Below the pieces are notes generated by a model. It did not search any database. It saw only the letters and a list, made by a program, of their open reading frames with translations, and was not told where the DNA came from. The position numbers were made by a program, and so were the translations under genes. Shown here one piece after another: positions 1 to 7,514 of a stretch of 64,000 bases of DNA. Every line of letters begins with the position of its first letter. Position 1 is the stretch's first letter. The stretch spans positions 84,095 to 148,094 of the forward strand of contig JBKDKX010000016.1 of the NCBI GenBank assembly GCA_046344715.1, written 5' to 3'. The DNA comes from CAZAQK01 sp046344715 (GTDB lineage Bacteria; Pseudomonadota; Alphaproteobacteria; Rickettsiales; SXRF01).

Positions 1-1303
1 CAGGAGCTGGCGCATCTGGAGCGGGTGGCGCTGGCGGTGCAGGCATGGCTGGAGGCTCAGGCAGCTTCACTTCCTTTGTTGCAGGTGGCATTGGAGGCAA
101 TGTATCTGCTGGCTTGCTGTCTGCGTCGGTTGGTGGAGGCAGGTCAGGCAATGGTGGCAGGGATGGTTTTCCTTCTGGTTTTGCGTCTGCAGGTGGTGTC
201 GGAATAGCTGGTATATCCTGCGGTAGTGCTGTGTCAGCTGGAGATGCCGGAGGCACAGTAGGTGCTATTGGCAAAGCAGGTAGTGTGGGGATGGCAGGCA
301 CATCATTTGCAGGAGTTGTCGGCGGAGTTTCAGCCTGAGCAGCTTGCTCCACCTGTTCAGGTGTTGTTGGAGGAGCTATCAGGGCTTTCTCTAGCGCACT
401 TTCTGTTTCAGGTGCCACGGTTTTTTCTACTTCCGCTGTTGGCGGCGCAGGTGATGCTGTCGGAGCAGCAGGAGCCACAGGTGGTGGCACAGCGGGTTCC
501 TCAGCGGCAGGAGGCATTGCAACTGCAGGGGCTTCTGGAGCAGGTGGTGGTGTTTCAACGGGTGCAGTCGGTGGTGGAGGTGCTTCTGCCACAGGTGGTT
601 CAACTGGCACTGCAGGTGTCGCTACAGGTTCTGATGGTTTTGGTTCTTCAGCTGGTGCTTCAGGCTTTACAGTTTCCTGAAGGTGTTTCTCCTTCTTATT
701 CTTTTTGCCTTTTTTCTCTACAGGCTTTGGTTCTTCAGTTGGTGCGACTGTTTCTTCGGCAGGCATTTCGATGGCTGCCGGTTGTTCTGTAACAGGAGCT
801 ATTTCTTGAGGAGGCGTTTCTACTGGAGCGCTCATGGCCTCTGGTGTTTTAGGCTCTTCTGCTTTCGGATCGGGTTTTTCAACTTTCTTCGCTGCTACTG
901 GTTTTGCTGCTTTTGGGTTCTCTGGTGCAGGCTTTTTATTTTTTACAAACTTTGGTTCATTTTTATTGATGATTTGTCCTTTAGGGCCCTCGATCCATTG
1001 TAATGGCTGGCCAGTATACTGCATATCTGCACCGGCGGCCTGTGGTGTTGTAACGGGTGCCACGATAGCAGGTTGTGTTGCTTTCGGCTGTGGCGGCTTT
1101 TGCGCTGTTTTTTCCTCTTCTACAACCAGTTTCGGCGCACCTGGCTCACGGTATTTATCGAGGACATCGAGGTTAAGCTCAATGGTTGGCAATGTTGGAT
1201 TTGAGCGATTGTCAAATGCAAGCGAGGTCGTAGCTGCCAGAGTAGTTGAGAGGGAAACGCAAACGGCGGCAAGACGAATAAAAACAGGGACAGAACGGGT
1301 CAT
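1..1303 (-). CDS. Proline/alanine-rich exported protein, truncated at left edge
   Basis: This open frame runs from an ATG at 1303 to the edge of the window without a stop, so at least 434 residues are present and the C-terminus is missing. It begins with a signal peptide (MTRSVPVFIRLAAV followed by a hydrophobic stretch, likely cleaved near SLAFDNR). The rest is very low in complexity: long runs of Pro, Ala, Glu, Val and Lys such as PAPENPKAAKP and KKGKKNKKEKH, with Pro density rising towards the left edge. Such regions usually act as extended spacers across the periplasm in envelope proteins, for example TonB-like or OmpA-like proteins. The domain that would tell which lies outside the window. 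Several long frames on the opposite strand here are mirror images of this biased sequence. The identity is unknown; the reading frame and export signal are reasonably clear. Confidence 0.7.
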   Translation of the reverse strand, partial: MTRSVPVFIRLAAVCVSLSTTLAATTSLAFDNRSNPTLPTIELNLDVLDKYREPGAPKLVVEEEKTAQKPPQPKATQPAIVAPVTTPQAAGADMQYTGQPLQWIEGPKGQIINKNEPKFVKNKKPAPENPKAAKPVAAKKVEKPDPKAEEPKTPEAMSAPVETPPQEIAPVTEQPAAIEMPAEETVAPTEEPKPVEKKGKKNKKEKHLQETVKPEAPAEEPKPSEPVATPAVPVEPPVAEAPPPPTAPVETPPPAPEAPAVAMPPAAEEPAVPPPVAPAAPTASPAPPTAEVEKTVAPETESALEKALIAPPTTPEQVEQAAQAETPPTTPANDVPAIPTLPALPIAPTVPPASPADTALPQDIPAIPTPPADAKPEGKPSLPPLPDLPPPTDADSKPADTLPPMPPATKEVKLPEPPAMPAPPAPPAPDAPAP

Positions 1304-1393
1304 AAAAGCCTTTTCGCTGATGGGTGCACAAGTCAGTCCCCATGATTAAGCAAAACTAGCCCTACAGGCAACTGAAATTTCTGTAATATTTTA

Positions 1394-2200
1394 TCAGGCG
1401 GCTTTGGCTACCAGCGATTCAACGGATCGCACCAGATTGCCATTGCAAGCCACCAGCGTGCGTGAATAGCAATTCGCAGGAGCGCCGGAGAGATCCATCA
1501 CCTTGCCGCCTGCTTCTTGTACCATTAACAACCCTGCTGCAATATCCCATGCTTCGATGGAGGTGTAAAATCCACCATCCAGCCTGCCTGCCGCAATATA
1601 AGCAAGGTCAAGGGCAGTAGCCCCAAGACGACGGATGGTCTGCTCGCCGGTTGCAAGGTTTTTGTAAGTTTTTTGTTCAGTTGGGGTGAGTTTTTTAAGT
1701 GTTTTGGTGCCGGAACTGGCAAACATGGCATCTGCCATTTTATCGCGGCCAGACACAACAAGGCGGCGGTTGCCAAGAAATGCGCCTTTGTGCTGTTCGG
1801 CGGTGAACATTTCATTGTGAATGGGGTCGTAAATAATGCCGGCTATGATATTGGTGTTGCCATTTTTTTCGCGTTTTTCTACAGCAATCGAAATGCAAAA
1901 ATAGGGTACGGCGTGAATGAAGTTGCTGGTACCATCGAGAGGATCAATGATGAAGCGGTGTACGCCATCTTTGCCTGCAATCTCGCCGCTTTCTTCCATA
2001 AGAAAGCCAAAATCAGGGCGGGCGATGGAGAGTTCTTTGTGAAGCAATTTTTCTGTGCGTATATCTGCTTTTGTCACAAAGGAATTTGCACCTTTGCGCG
2101 AGACCTGAAGATTATCCACTTCACCAAAATCGCGAAGTAGGCCTTTAGATGCCTTAATGGCAGCCGCTGTCATTACGTTAATAAGAGGCGATTGATTCAC
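1394..2200 (-). CDS. suhB: Inositol-1-monophosphatase family protein (SuhB-like)
   Basis: The product has 268 residues, the usual length for the inositol monophosphatase/SuhB family, which hydrolyses sugar or inositol phosphates with Mg2+ and in some bacteria modulates ribosomal RNA transcription. Metal-binding motifs are visible: MEESGE near residue 68, IIDPLDGTSNF near residue 85 (the DPxDGT signature) and EAWDIAAG near residue 217. The start is a GTG directly abutting the TAA stop of efp. It is preferred over the internal ATG ten codons later because alphaproteobacterial homologues begin with a similar SPLINVM segment. It is the last gene of the tkt-to-suhB minus-strand series and is probably translationally coupled to efp. 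The exact substrate cannot be read from sequence. Confidence 0.92.
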   Translation of the reverse strand: MNQSPLINVMTAAAIKASKGLLRDFGEVDNLQVSRKGANSFVTKADIRTEKLLHKELSIARPDFGFLMEESGEIAGKDGVHRFIIDPLDGTSNFIHAVPYFCISIAVEKREKNGNTNIIAGIIYDPIHNEMFTAEQHKGAFLGNRRLVVSGRDKMADAMFASSGTKTLKKLTPTEQKTYKNLATGEQTIRRLGATALDLAYIAAGRLDGGFYTSIEAWDIAAGLLMVQEAGGKVMDLSGAPANCYSRTLVACNGNLVRSVESLVAKAA

Positions 2201-2770
2201 TTATGATGCCTTTGCGCGTTCAACGTAGCTGTTGCTGGTGGTATCCACCACGATGCTTTCACCTGCTTCGATGAATGGTGGCACAAGCACACGCACGCCA
2301 TTTTCCAGCACGGCTGGCTTGTAAGAAGAAGAGGCGGTCTGGCCTTTTACCACCGGATCAGCTTCCACAATTTTCAGCGTAACTTTGCCGGGCAGTGCCA
2401 CAGAAAGTGGCTTGCCTTCATAGGTTTCCACCATCACTGTCATGCCATCCTGAAGATAAGGGAATGCATCGCCAATCATCTCTTTGTTCATGACAAATTG
2501 CTCGTAGCTTTCATTATCCATGAAGGTCAGGTTGTCGCCATCAGCGAACAGGAAGTTGCATGAGCGTGAATCAAGTGACACGCGTTCCACTTTTTCGTCA
2601 GAAGCAAGGCGGATATTATTTTTTGTACCGGTTTTTAAGTCTTTGAACTCTACCTGATTGAAGGAGCGCAGGTTGCCTGGTGTGCGGATTTCATGCTTTA
2701 CCACCAGATAAAGTTTTCCCTGATATTCCACCACCATACCCATTCTTACTGCCGAACCGTCGATACGCAT
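2201..2770 (-). CDS. efp: Translation elongation factor P
   Basis: A 189-residue protein with the three-domain layout of EF-P: an N-terminal KOW-like barrel (about 1-63) and two OB-like domains (about 64-189), ending in the family signature region VVDTTSNSYVERA. EF-P enters the ribosomal E site and rescues ribosomes stalled on proline stretches. The loop at the tip of domain I reads RTPGNLRSF (about 29-37). In E. coli the equivalent loop is KPGKGQAF with the modified Lys34; here Asn33 takes the place of the lysine. No EpmA or EarP gene is seen in the window. The gene lies between thiE and suhB with almost no spacing. The family call is secure; how this loop variant works is not known to me. 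Confidence 0.95.
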   Translation of the reverse strand: MRIDGSAVRMGMVVEYQGKLYLVVKHEIRTPGNLRSFNQVEFKDLKTGTKNNIRLASDEKVERVSLDSRSCNFLFADGDNLTFMDNESYEQFVMNKEMIGDAFPYLQDGMTVMVETYEGKPLSVALPGKVTLKIVEADPVVKGQTASSSYKPAVLENGVRVLVPPFIEAGESIVVDTTSNSYVERAKAS

Positions 2771-2772
2771 AA

Positions 2773-3432
2773 TTATTCTCTTTTTTCCAAGGCCTTCTTT
2801 ATGGCCTGATTAAATTCGTTTACTGCCTCTTTTGAGCCTTTGGGATGATTCCACACGGCGGTAATGGCCGCGATGAAATCCGCACCGGCTGCCACCAGAG
2901 GCGCACAATTGGCGGCGTTGATACCACCAATTGCCACACACGGCAAGAGCATAAATGCCTGCCACCACTCTAAAATATCGGGGCTTGGCACACCCCATTT
3001 CTCAATTTTTTCCGCAGGCTTGGAGGTGGTGGGGTAAAACGCCCCAAAAGCCACATAATCTGCTCCGGCTTCACCGGCTTCAATGGCAATATGGCGGGAA
3101 GCATGGGCAGTTGCGCCAATGACTACGTCACTTCCCACGATAGCACGTGCATCGGCAATGGACATATCATCAACCCCCAGATGTACGCCATCTGCGCCCA
3201 GCTTGGCGGCTAAATCCGCCCGGTCATTCAGGATAAACGCCACGCCGCGCTCGCGGCAAATGGGCATAAGTTCTTTTGCTGCCTTGATAATATCAGCATC
3301 ACCCGCTTCTTTCAGGCGCAGCTGGAACGCGCCGACATCCCCGCCAGCAAACGCCTCTTCAAGCTGTTTCCGGAATTCAGAAACATCAAGGGAAGGTGGG
3401 GAAACGAGGTATAAGCGGCAGGTGTGAGTCAT
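2773..3432 (-). CDS. thiE: Thiamine-phosphate synthase
   Basis: ThiE joins the HMP-pyrophosphate and thiazole-phosphate moieties to make thiamine monophosphate. The 219-residue product shows the TIM-barrel signatures of the family: FILNDRADLAAKLGADGVHLG with the diphosphate-binding NDR and the GVHLG strand, GATAHAS, a YVAFGAFYPTTSK substrate loop, and AIGGINAAN near the C-terminus. I start at the ATG at 3432 because GGAAAG sits four bases upstream; a longer frame from 3447 would run into the palindromic repeat. The gene is separated from efp by two bases. No other thiamine biosynthesis gene is in the window, so whether this is a complete de novo or a salvage route cannot be said. Confidence 0.88.
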   Translation of the reverse strand: MTHTCRLYLVSPPSLDVSEFRKQLEEAFAGGDVGAFQLRLKEAGDADIIKAAKELMPICRERGVAFILNDRADLAAKLGADGVHLGVDDMSIADARAIVGSDVVIGATAHASRHIAIEAGEAGADYVAFGAFYPTTSKPAEKIEKWGVPSPDILEWWQAFMLLPCVAIGGINAANCAPLVAAGADFIAAITAVWNHPKGSKEAVNEFNQAIKKALEKRE

Positions 3433-3441
3433 ATCTTTCCT

Positions 3442-3529
3442 TGTCATCCCCGACTTGTTCGGGGATCTAGAGCTAAATCCTGCTGCCTTGCAATGATTCC
3501 CTAGATCCCCGCATTTGCGGGAATAACGA
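3442..3529. repeat. Double-hairpin palindromic repeat between fba and thiE
   Basis: Two arms, 3442-3470 and 3501-3529, are near-complementary to each other across a 30-base centre. Each arm also folds alone: the left has CCCCGA/TCGGGG and the right CCCCGC/GCGGGA. Both end in a shared GGATCTAG-type half site facing the centre. The structure resembles bacterial REP/BIME elements. It occupies nearly the whole gap between fba and thiE and could act as a processing or termination point inside the operon. Confidence 0.8.
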
Positions 3530-3532
3530 GAT

Positions 3533-4492
3533 CTATTTATTATCCTTATACACCCCGATCATGCTCTCAAGCAGCTTGAGCGCTTCATCGCGGGGGCGTT
3601 GGAAGGTGTTGCGGCCAATGATAGAGCCGTTGCTGCCGCCATCGCGGATGGCACGGGCTTCGTTCAAAATATCTTCTTCGCCTTTGGCAGCGCCGCCGGA
3701 GAACACCACGATGCGTTTTCCATTAAAGCAGCATTGCTTGATATGGGCAAAACGTGCAGCTGCAGTAGACACATCAATTTTTTCTGCTTCGTATACTTTC
3801 TTTGCTTCTGCCTGCTCAATGTGTGCGGTTGGTGGTTTTACCTTGATGATGTGCGCGCCAAGGAGAGCTGCCATGTGGGCGGCATAGGCAGTGATGTCGA
3901 TCGCGGTTTCACCATCTTTAGAAATATCTTCACCACGTGGGTAAGACCAGATAACAACCGCAAGGCCGCAATCTTTCGCTTCACGCGCCATGAAAGCAAT
4001 TTCTTCCATCATCTCAAAACATTCAGCTGAACCGGGATAGATGGTAAAGCCAATGGCTGCACAACCTAAGCGTAGCGCATCTTCAACGGAAGATGTGATG
4101 GCTTGGTTCGGCGCGCCTTTTTTAGGGGCGAGTGAGTTCGAGCTGTTTACTTTCAGGATGGTCGGAATTTTTCCGGCAAAGGTTTCCGAGCCGGCTTCCA
4201 AAAAGCCAAGCGGTGCCGCGTATGCAGAAAGGCCTGCATCCACTGCCAGCTGGTAATGATAATGCGGGTCATACGCCGCAGGGTTTTTAGCAAAGCTGCG
4301 GGCAGGGCCGTGCTCGAATCCTTGATCCACCGGCAGGATAACCAGTTTGCCGGTGCCGCCGAGTTTGCCGTGCATCAATATACGCGCAAGATTTTCCTTG
4401 GTTTCAGGTGAATCACCTTCATAGCAGCTAAGAATCTTTTTTACTTCGGGTGTGAGTGAGTTGATTGCCTGAATTTTTGCGGTCATTGTCAT
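3533..4492 (-). CDS. fbaB: Class I fructose-bisphosphate aldolase (DhnA/FbaB type)
   Basis: The enzyme cleaves fructose-1,6-bisphosphate to the two triose phosphates through a Schiff base. The 319-residue protein matches the bacterial/archaeal DhnA-type class I aldolases: ILPVDQGFEHGP near residue 52, the Schiff-base strand HIIKVKPPT near residue 218, and VVFSGGAAKGEED plus GSIIGRNTFQRP phosphate-binding loops near the end. No metal ligands of class II aldolases are seen. The start ATG at 4492 has AGGAAAG five bases upstream; a second ATG two codons later is possible. It follows pgk at a 56-base gap, so it is probably co-transcribed with gap and pgk. Confidence 0.93.
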   Translation of the reverse strand: MTMTAKIQAINSLTPEVKKILSCYEGDSPETKENLARILMHGKLGGTGKLVILPVDQGFEHGPARSFAKNPAAYDPHYHYQLAVDAGLSAYAAPLGFLEAGSETFAGKIPTILKVNSSNSLAPKKGAPNQAITSSVEDALRLGCAAIGFTIYPGSAECFEMMEEIAFMAREAKDCGLAVVIWSYPRGEDISKDGETAIDITAYAAHMAALLGAHIIKVKPPTAHIEQAEAKKVYEAEKIDVSTAAARFAHIKQCCFNGKRIVVFSGGAAKGEEDILNEARAIRDGGSNGSIIGRNTFQRPRDEALKLLESMIGVYKDNK

Positions 4493-4548
4493 AACTTTCC
4501 TTTACGTCATTATCTATGGTTTCGTTGTATCTCTGCGCGCCTGCTTTT

Positions 4549-5781
4549 TCAAGCTTGACGTGTGCGTTTGGCTTTGGAAGATGTTTTTGCAAGTGCGGCA
4601 ACGCCGGGCAATGTCTTGCCTTCCATCCATTCAAGAAATGCGCCGCCTGCGGTTGAAATATAGCTGAAATTTTGTGTCATTCCGGCATGTGCGAGGGCTG
4701 CCACCGTATCCCCGCCGCCAGCGATAGAACGCAGTTGTTTGCGAGCGGTATATTTGGCAATGGTGCGGGCAAGGCCGATGGTGCTGGCATCAAACGGGCT
4801 TACTTCGAATGCACCAATAGGTCCATTCCATATCACCGTTTTACAATCAGCCAGTGCTTCGGCGAAAAGCTGTACCGAGCCGGGGCCGACATCGGTTGCC
4901 ATGCCATCATCAGGAATGGCATCCACATCCATAACACGGCAGTTGGCCTGTGTTTTGAATTCAGACACCACCACTAAATCATTGGGCAGCACAATCTCGC
5001 AGCCGTTCTTTTTGGCTGCCTTTAATATGCGCTGCGCAGTTGCTTTCATGTTTTTCTCGCAGATGGATTTACCTACCGAGTAGCCTTGCGCATATAAAAA
5101 CGTATTTGCCATGGCGCCACCGATGAGTATTTTATCCATCGTTTTGCTTAAATTTCCGAGTAGTTCCAGCTTGGTAGAAATTTTGGAGCCACCGATGACG
5201 GCGGCGATCGGTTTTTTTGCGGTGGTGAATATACCGCTTAATACAGAAAGCTCTTCTTCCATAAGTCTGCCTGCAACAGAAGGTAGATATTTGGGAATAC
5301 CAGAGACAGAGGCATGAGCGCGATGTGAGGCAGAGAATGCATCATTCACATAAATATCAGCAAGGCTTGCCAGTTCCTGCGCGAATCGCGCATCGCCTTT
5401 TTCTTCTTCAGCATGGAAGCGGAGATTTTCCAGCAATAATATTTCGCCGTTCTTTAGTTTTTTTACGGCTTCTTCAGCAGCAACGCCAACGCAATCTACA
5501 CCGAATTTCACTTCTTTGCCGCCGAGTGCCTGCGAGAGCGGATCAACCAGCGGCGCAAGCGACATCGAGGGAACAAACTTCCCGCCCGGCCTGTCAAAAT
5601 GCGAAAGCACCACCACCCGGGCTTTTTTCTTCAGGAGGTAGGAGAGCGTTGGTACTAGTCGCACGATGCGTGTGTTATCGGTTACCTTGCCGCCACTCAT
5701 AGGCACGTTCAGGTCGCAGCGCACCAGCACGGTTTTTCCTGTATAGTCGAAGTCTTCAAGTGTATTAAATTGCAGTGTCAT
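4549..5781 (-). CDS. pgk: Phosphoglycerate kinase
   Basis: A 410-residue protein with the Pgk signature near the N-terminus (VLVRCDLNVPMSGGKVTDNTRI), the substrate histidine/arginine segment LSHFDRPGG, the hinge region GGSKISTKLELL, and the nucleotide-binding GGGDTVAAL and STAGGAFLEWMEGK at the C-terminus. It transfers phosphate between 1,3-bisphosphoglycerate and ADP. The ATG overlaps the TGA of gap by four bases (ATGA), so translation is likely coupled. A short basic tail (SSKAKRTRQA) extends past the usual family end. Function is secure. Confidence 0.97.
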   Translation of the reverse strand: MTLQFNTLEDFDYTGKTVLVRCDLNVPMSGGKVTDNTRIVRLVPTLSYLLKKKARVVVLSHFDRPGGKFVPSMSLAPLVDPLSQALGGKEVKFGVDCVGVAAEEAVKKLKNGEILLLENLRFHAEEEKGDARFAQELASLADIYVNDAFSASHRAHASVSGIPKYLPSVAGRLMEEELSVLSGIFTTAKKPIAAVIGGSKISTKLELLGNLSKTMDKILIGGAMANTFLYAQGYSVGKSICEKNMKATAQRILKAAKKNGCEIVLPNDLVVVSEFKTQANCRVMDVDAIPDDGMATDVGPGSVQLFAEALADCKTVIWNGPIGAFEVSPFDASTIGLARTIAKYTARKQLRSIAGGGDTVAALAHAGMTQNFSYISTAGGAFLEWMEGKTLPGVAALAKTSSKAKRTRQA

Positions 5782-6785
5782 TTAGTGTTCATCCACAATT
5801 TTGCTACATCCAGCATACGGCAGGAGAAAGCCCATTCATTATCATACCAGCTTGCGACACGGGCGATTTTACCGGTCACATACGTGCCAGTGATATCGAC
5901 GATACTGCTATACGGGGTATGGGTATAATCAATCGACACCAGCGGGCGGCGAGAGATATGCAGAATATCTTTCAGGGATTCAGTTCCTGCGGCTTTATTC
6001 AGCGCATCATTGATGGCGTCTTTGTTGGCTTCTTTTACGGTAGTGAAACTTAAATCCACCAGCGAAACATTAGGCACGGGCACGCGGATGGCAATGCCAT
6101 CGAGCTTGCCTTTGAGTTCAGGTATAATCAGGCCAATAGTTTTTGCTGCACCCGTGCTGGTTGGAATCATCGACATGGCGGCGGAGCGGGCGCGTCGCAA
6201 ATCTTTGTGGCTGTTATCTACTAAATTCTGATCACCCGTATAGGCGTGAATAGTGGTCATGAAGCCAGAATCAATGCCAAAGGCCTCATGTAATACTTTA
6301 GCAACGGGCGCCAACGCATTGGTGGTGCAGGAGCCAACGGAGACCACCTGATGGGTGTTTTTGAGCGCATCGTTATTCACGCCATACACAATGGTAGAAT
6401 CTGCATTTTCGGCGGGTGCAGATACAAGCACACGTTTTGCACCGCCTGCTAAATGCTTCGCCCCTTCATCGCGCTTATTGAACTTGCCGGAACATTCCAG
6501 CACCACATCCACACCCATATCTGCCCATTTGATTTGTGCTGGGTCTTTCTGGTGGGATAGCGCTACTTTCTTGCCAGCGATCATCAGCGCATCACCAGCT
6601 ATCTCGGATTTTGTGGCAAAGCGACCATGCACGGAATCATATTTCAGTAGATGCAAAATAGTATCGGCGGGGGCAGGGCTGTTGAGGGCTACCAGCTCGA
6701 TTCCTTTATCAGGATTCTCATAAATTGCGCGGGCGACGCAGCGGCCAATACGACCAAACCCATTTATACCAACTTTTATTGTCAT
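5778..6785 (-). CDS. gap: Glyceraldehyde-3-phosphate dehydrogenase, type I
   Basis: The 335-residue product carries the Rossmann motif INGFGRIGR at residues 6-14, the catalytic cysteine in VSVGSCTTNALAPV near residue 153, the catalytic histidine region TTIHAYTGDQNLVD, and the C-terminal WYDNEWAFSCRM. It oxidises glyceraldehyde-3-phosphate with NAD(P). The sequence GSCTTNAL differs from the commoner ASCTTN, which is seen in some alphaproteobacterial forms. It is followed by pgk with a four-base overlap and preceded by a small membrane protein gene three bases upstream. Confidence 0.97.
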   Translation of the reverse strand: MTIKVGINGFGRIGRCVARAIYENPDKGIELVALNSPAPADTILHLLKYDSVHGRFATKSEIAGDALMIAGKKVALSHQKDPAQIKWADMGVDVVLECSGKFNKRDEGAKHLAGGAKRVLVSAPAENADSTIVYGVNNDALKNTHQVVSVGSCTTNALAPVAKVLHEAFGIDSGFMTTIHAYTGDQNLVDNSHKDLRRARSAAMSMIPTSTGAAKTIGLIIPELKGKLDGIAIRVPVPNVSLVDLSFTTVKEANKDAINDALNKAAGTESLKDILHISRRPLVSIDYTHTPYSSIVDITGTYVTGKIARVASWYDNEWAFSCRMLDVAKLWMNTK

Positions 6786-6788
6786 GTG

Positions 6789-7067
6789 TTACCTTGTCAG
6801 TCCGAAAATTCCGATAGTTATCATTATCACGCCGAAGATCGATGTCATGATTCTGATGGTGTTAAGTCCATTGAGTTTTTGCTGCAATTTCTGCTTTTGA
6901 TCTGGGTCTGCCGTTGTAAATAGTGCTTCCTGCGCTTTCTTGAATTCTTTTGCTAGCGGCAAAAACGGAACACGCGTTATCATGATATCAAACACACCAA
7001 GCACAAGCAGAATCATGGATAGAATCTGTCCGGTGTCTGATACAAAAAATTCTGTAATTGTTTCCAT
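6789..7067 (-). CDS. Small two-helix membrane protein, unknown
   Basis: A 92-residue protein with two predicted membrane segments (about 14-35 and about 70-89) joined by a charged, helix-prone loop rich in Lys and Gln. I do not recognise the family. It ends three bases before gap and probably shares its transcript. Nothing in the sequence indicates a catalytic function. Confidence 0.7.
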   Translation of the reverse strand: METITEFFVSDTGQILSMILLVLGVFDIMITRVPFLPLAKEFKKAQEALFTTADPDQKQKLQQKLNGLNTIRIMTSIFGVIMITIGIFGLTR

Positions 7068-7116
7068 TTTATTTGCCTAAAAGTTAACGTCAGAGTGTAT
7101 AGTCATTTTTTTTAAG

Positions 7117-7509
7117 TTATCCTATGCCTGCGCTGCTGACGGCAGGCTCTGCTTTTGGAAGAGAGATGCTTTTAGCCACGCAGACTGCATTTAAGCATTG
7201 TGAATACATCTCTCTGGAAGATGCGCTAATTTTATCTGTGTAATTCTTGCCTTGGTTATAGCTTCCAATAGCAATCTCTACTTCCTTGTGTATCTCATCC
7301 TGTAGGCGACGAATTTTTATACCATCGTGAGAAAAGCCGAACAATTGTCCTGCCTCGTTTGCTGTTTTGCCGATTACATGTTCATTTCTTTTCCAAAGAT
7401 TTGCAATTTCTACGAATTTATTGGTGACAGACGCTGGCAATGTTATTTCTTTGCTATCCTCAGAAACGACTAATTCATTGTTTTCCTTAACGTGCGCTTT
7501 GATACTCAT
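7117..7509 (-). CDS. Hypothetical protein between tkt and gap
   Basis: A 130-residue soluble protein with no signal peptide or membrane segment. It begins immediately after tkt, within five bases of its stop, so it is likely co-transcribed. The middle (about 30-90) is predicted helical and mentions of basic/acidic alternation (KIRRLQDEIHKEVEIAIG) suggest helix packing, but I see no recognised motif. The position inside a central carbon metabolism cluster is unusual and gives no firm hint to function. Confidence 0.6.
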   Translation of the reverse strand: MSIKAHVKENNELVVSEDSKEITLPASVTNKFVEIANLWKRNEHVIGKTANEAGQLFGFSHDGIKIRRLQDEIHKEVEIAIGSYNQGKNYTDKISASSREMYSQCLNAVCVAKSISLPKAEPAVSSAGIG

Positions 7510-7514
7510 ATGCT

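Noticed and set aside
25..1349. Several overlapping plus-strand frames in the first 1.3 kb
   Set aside because: They are mirror images of the Pro/Ala/Glu-rich gene on the minus strand; their low complexity follows from its codons, and only the minus frame has a signal peptide and start.
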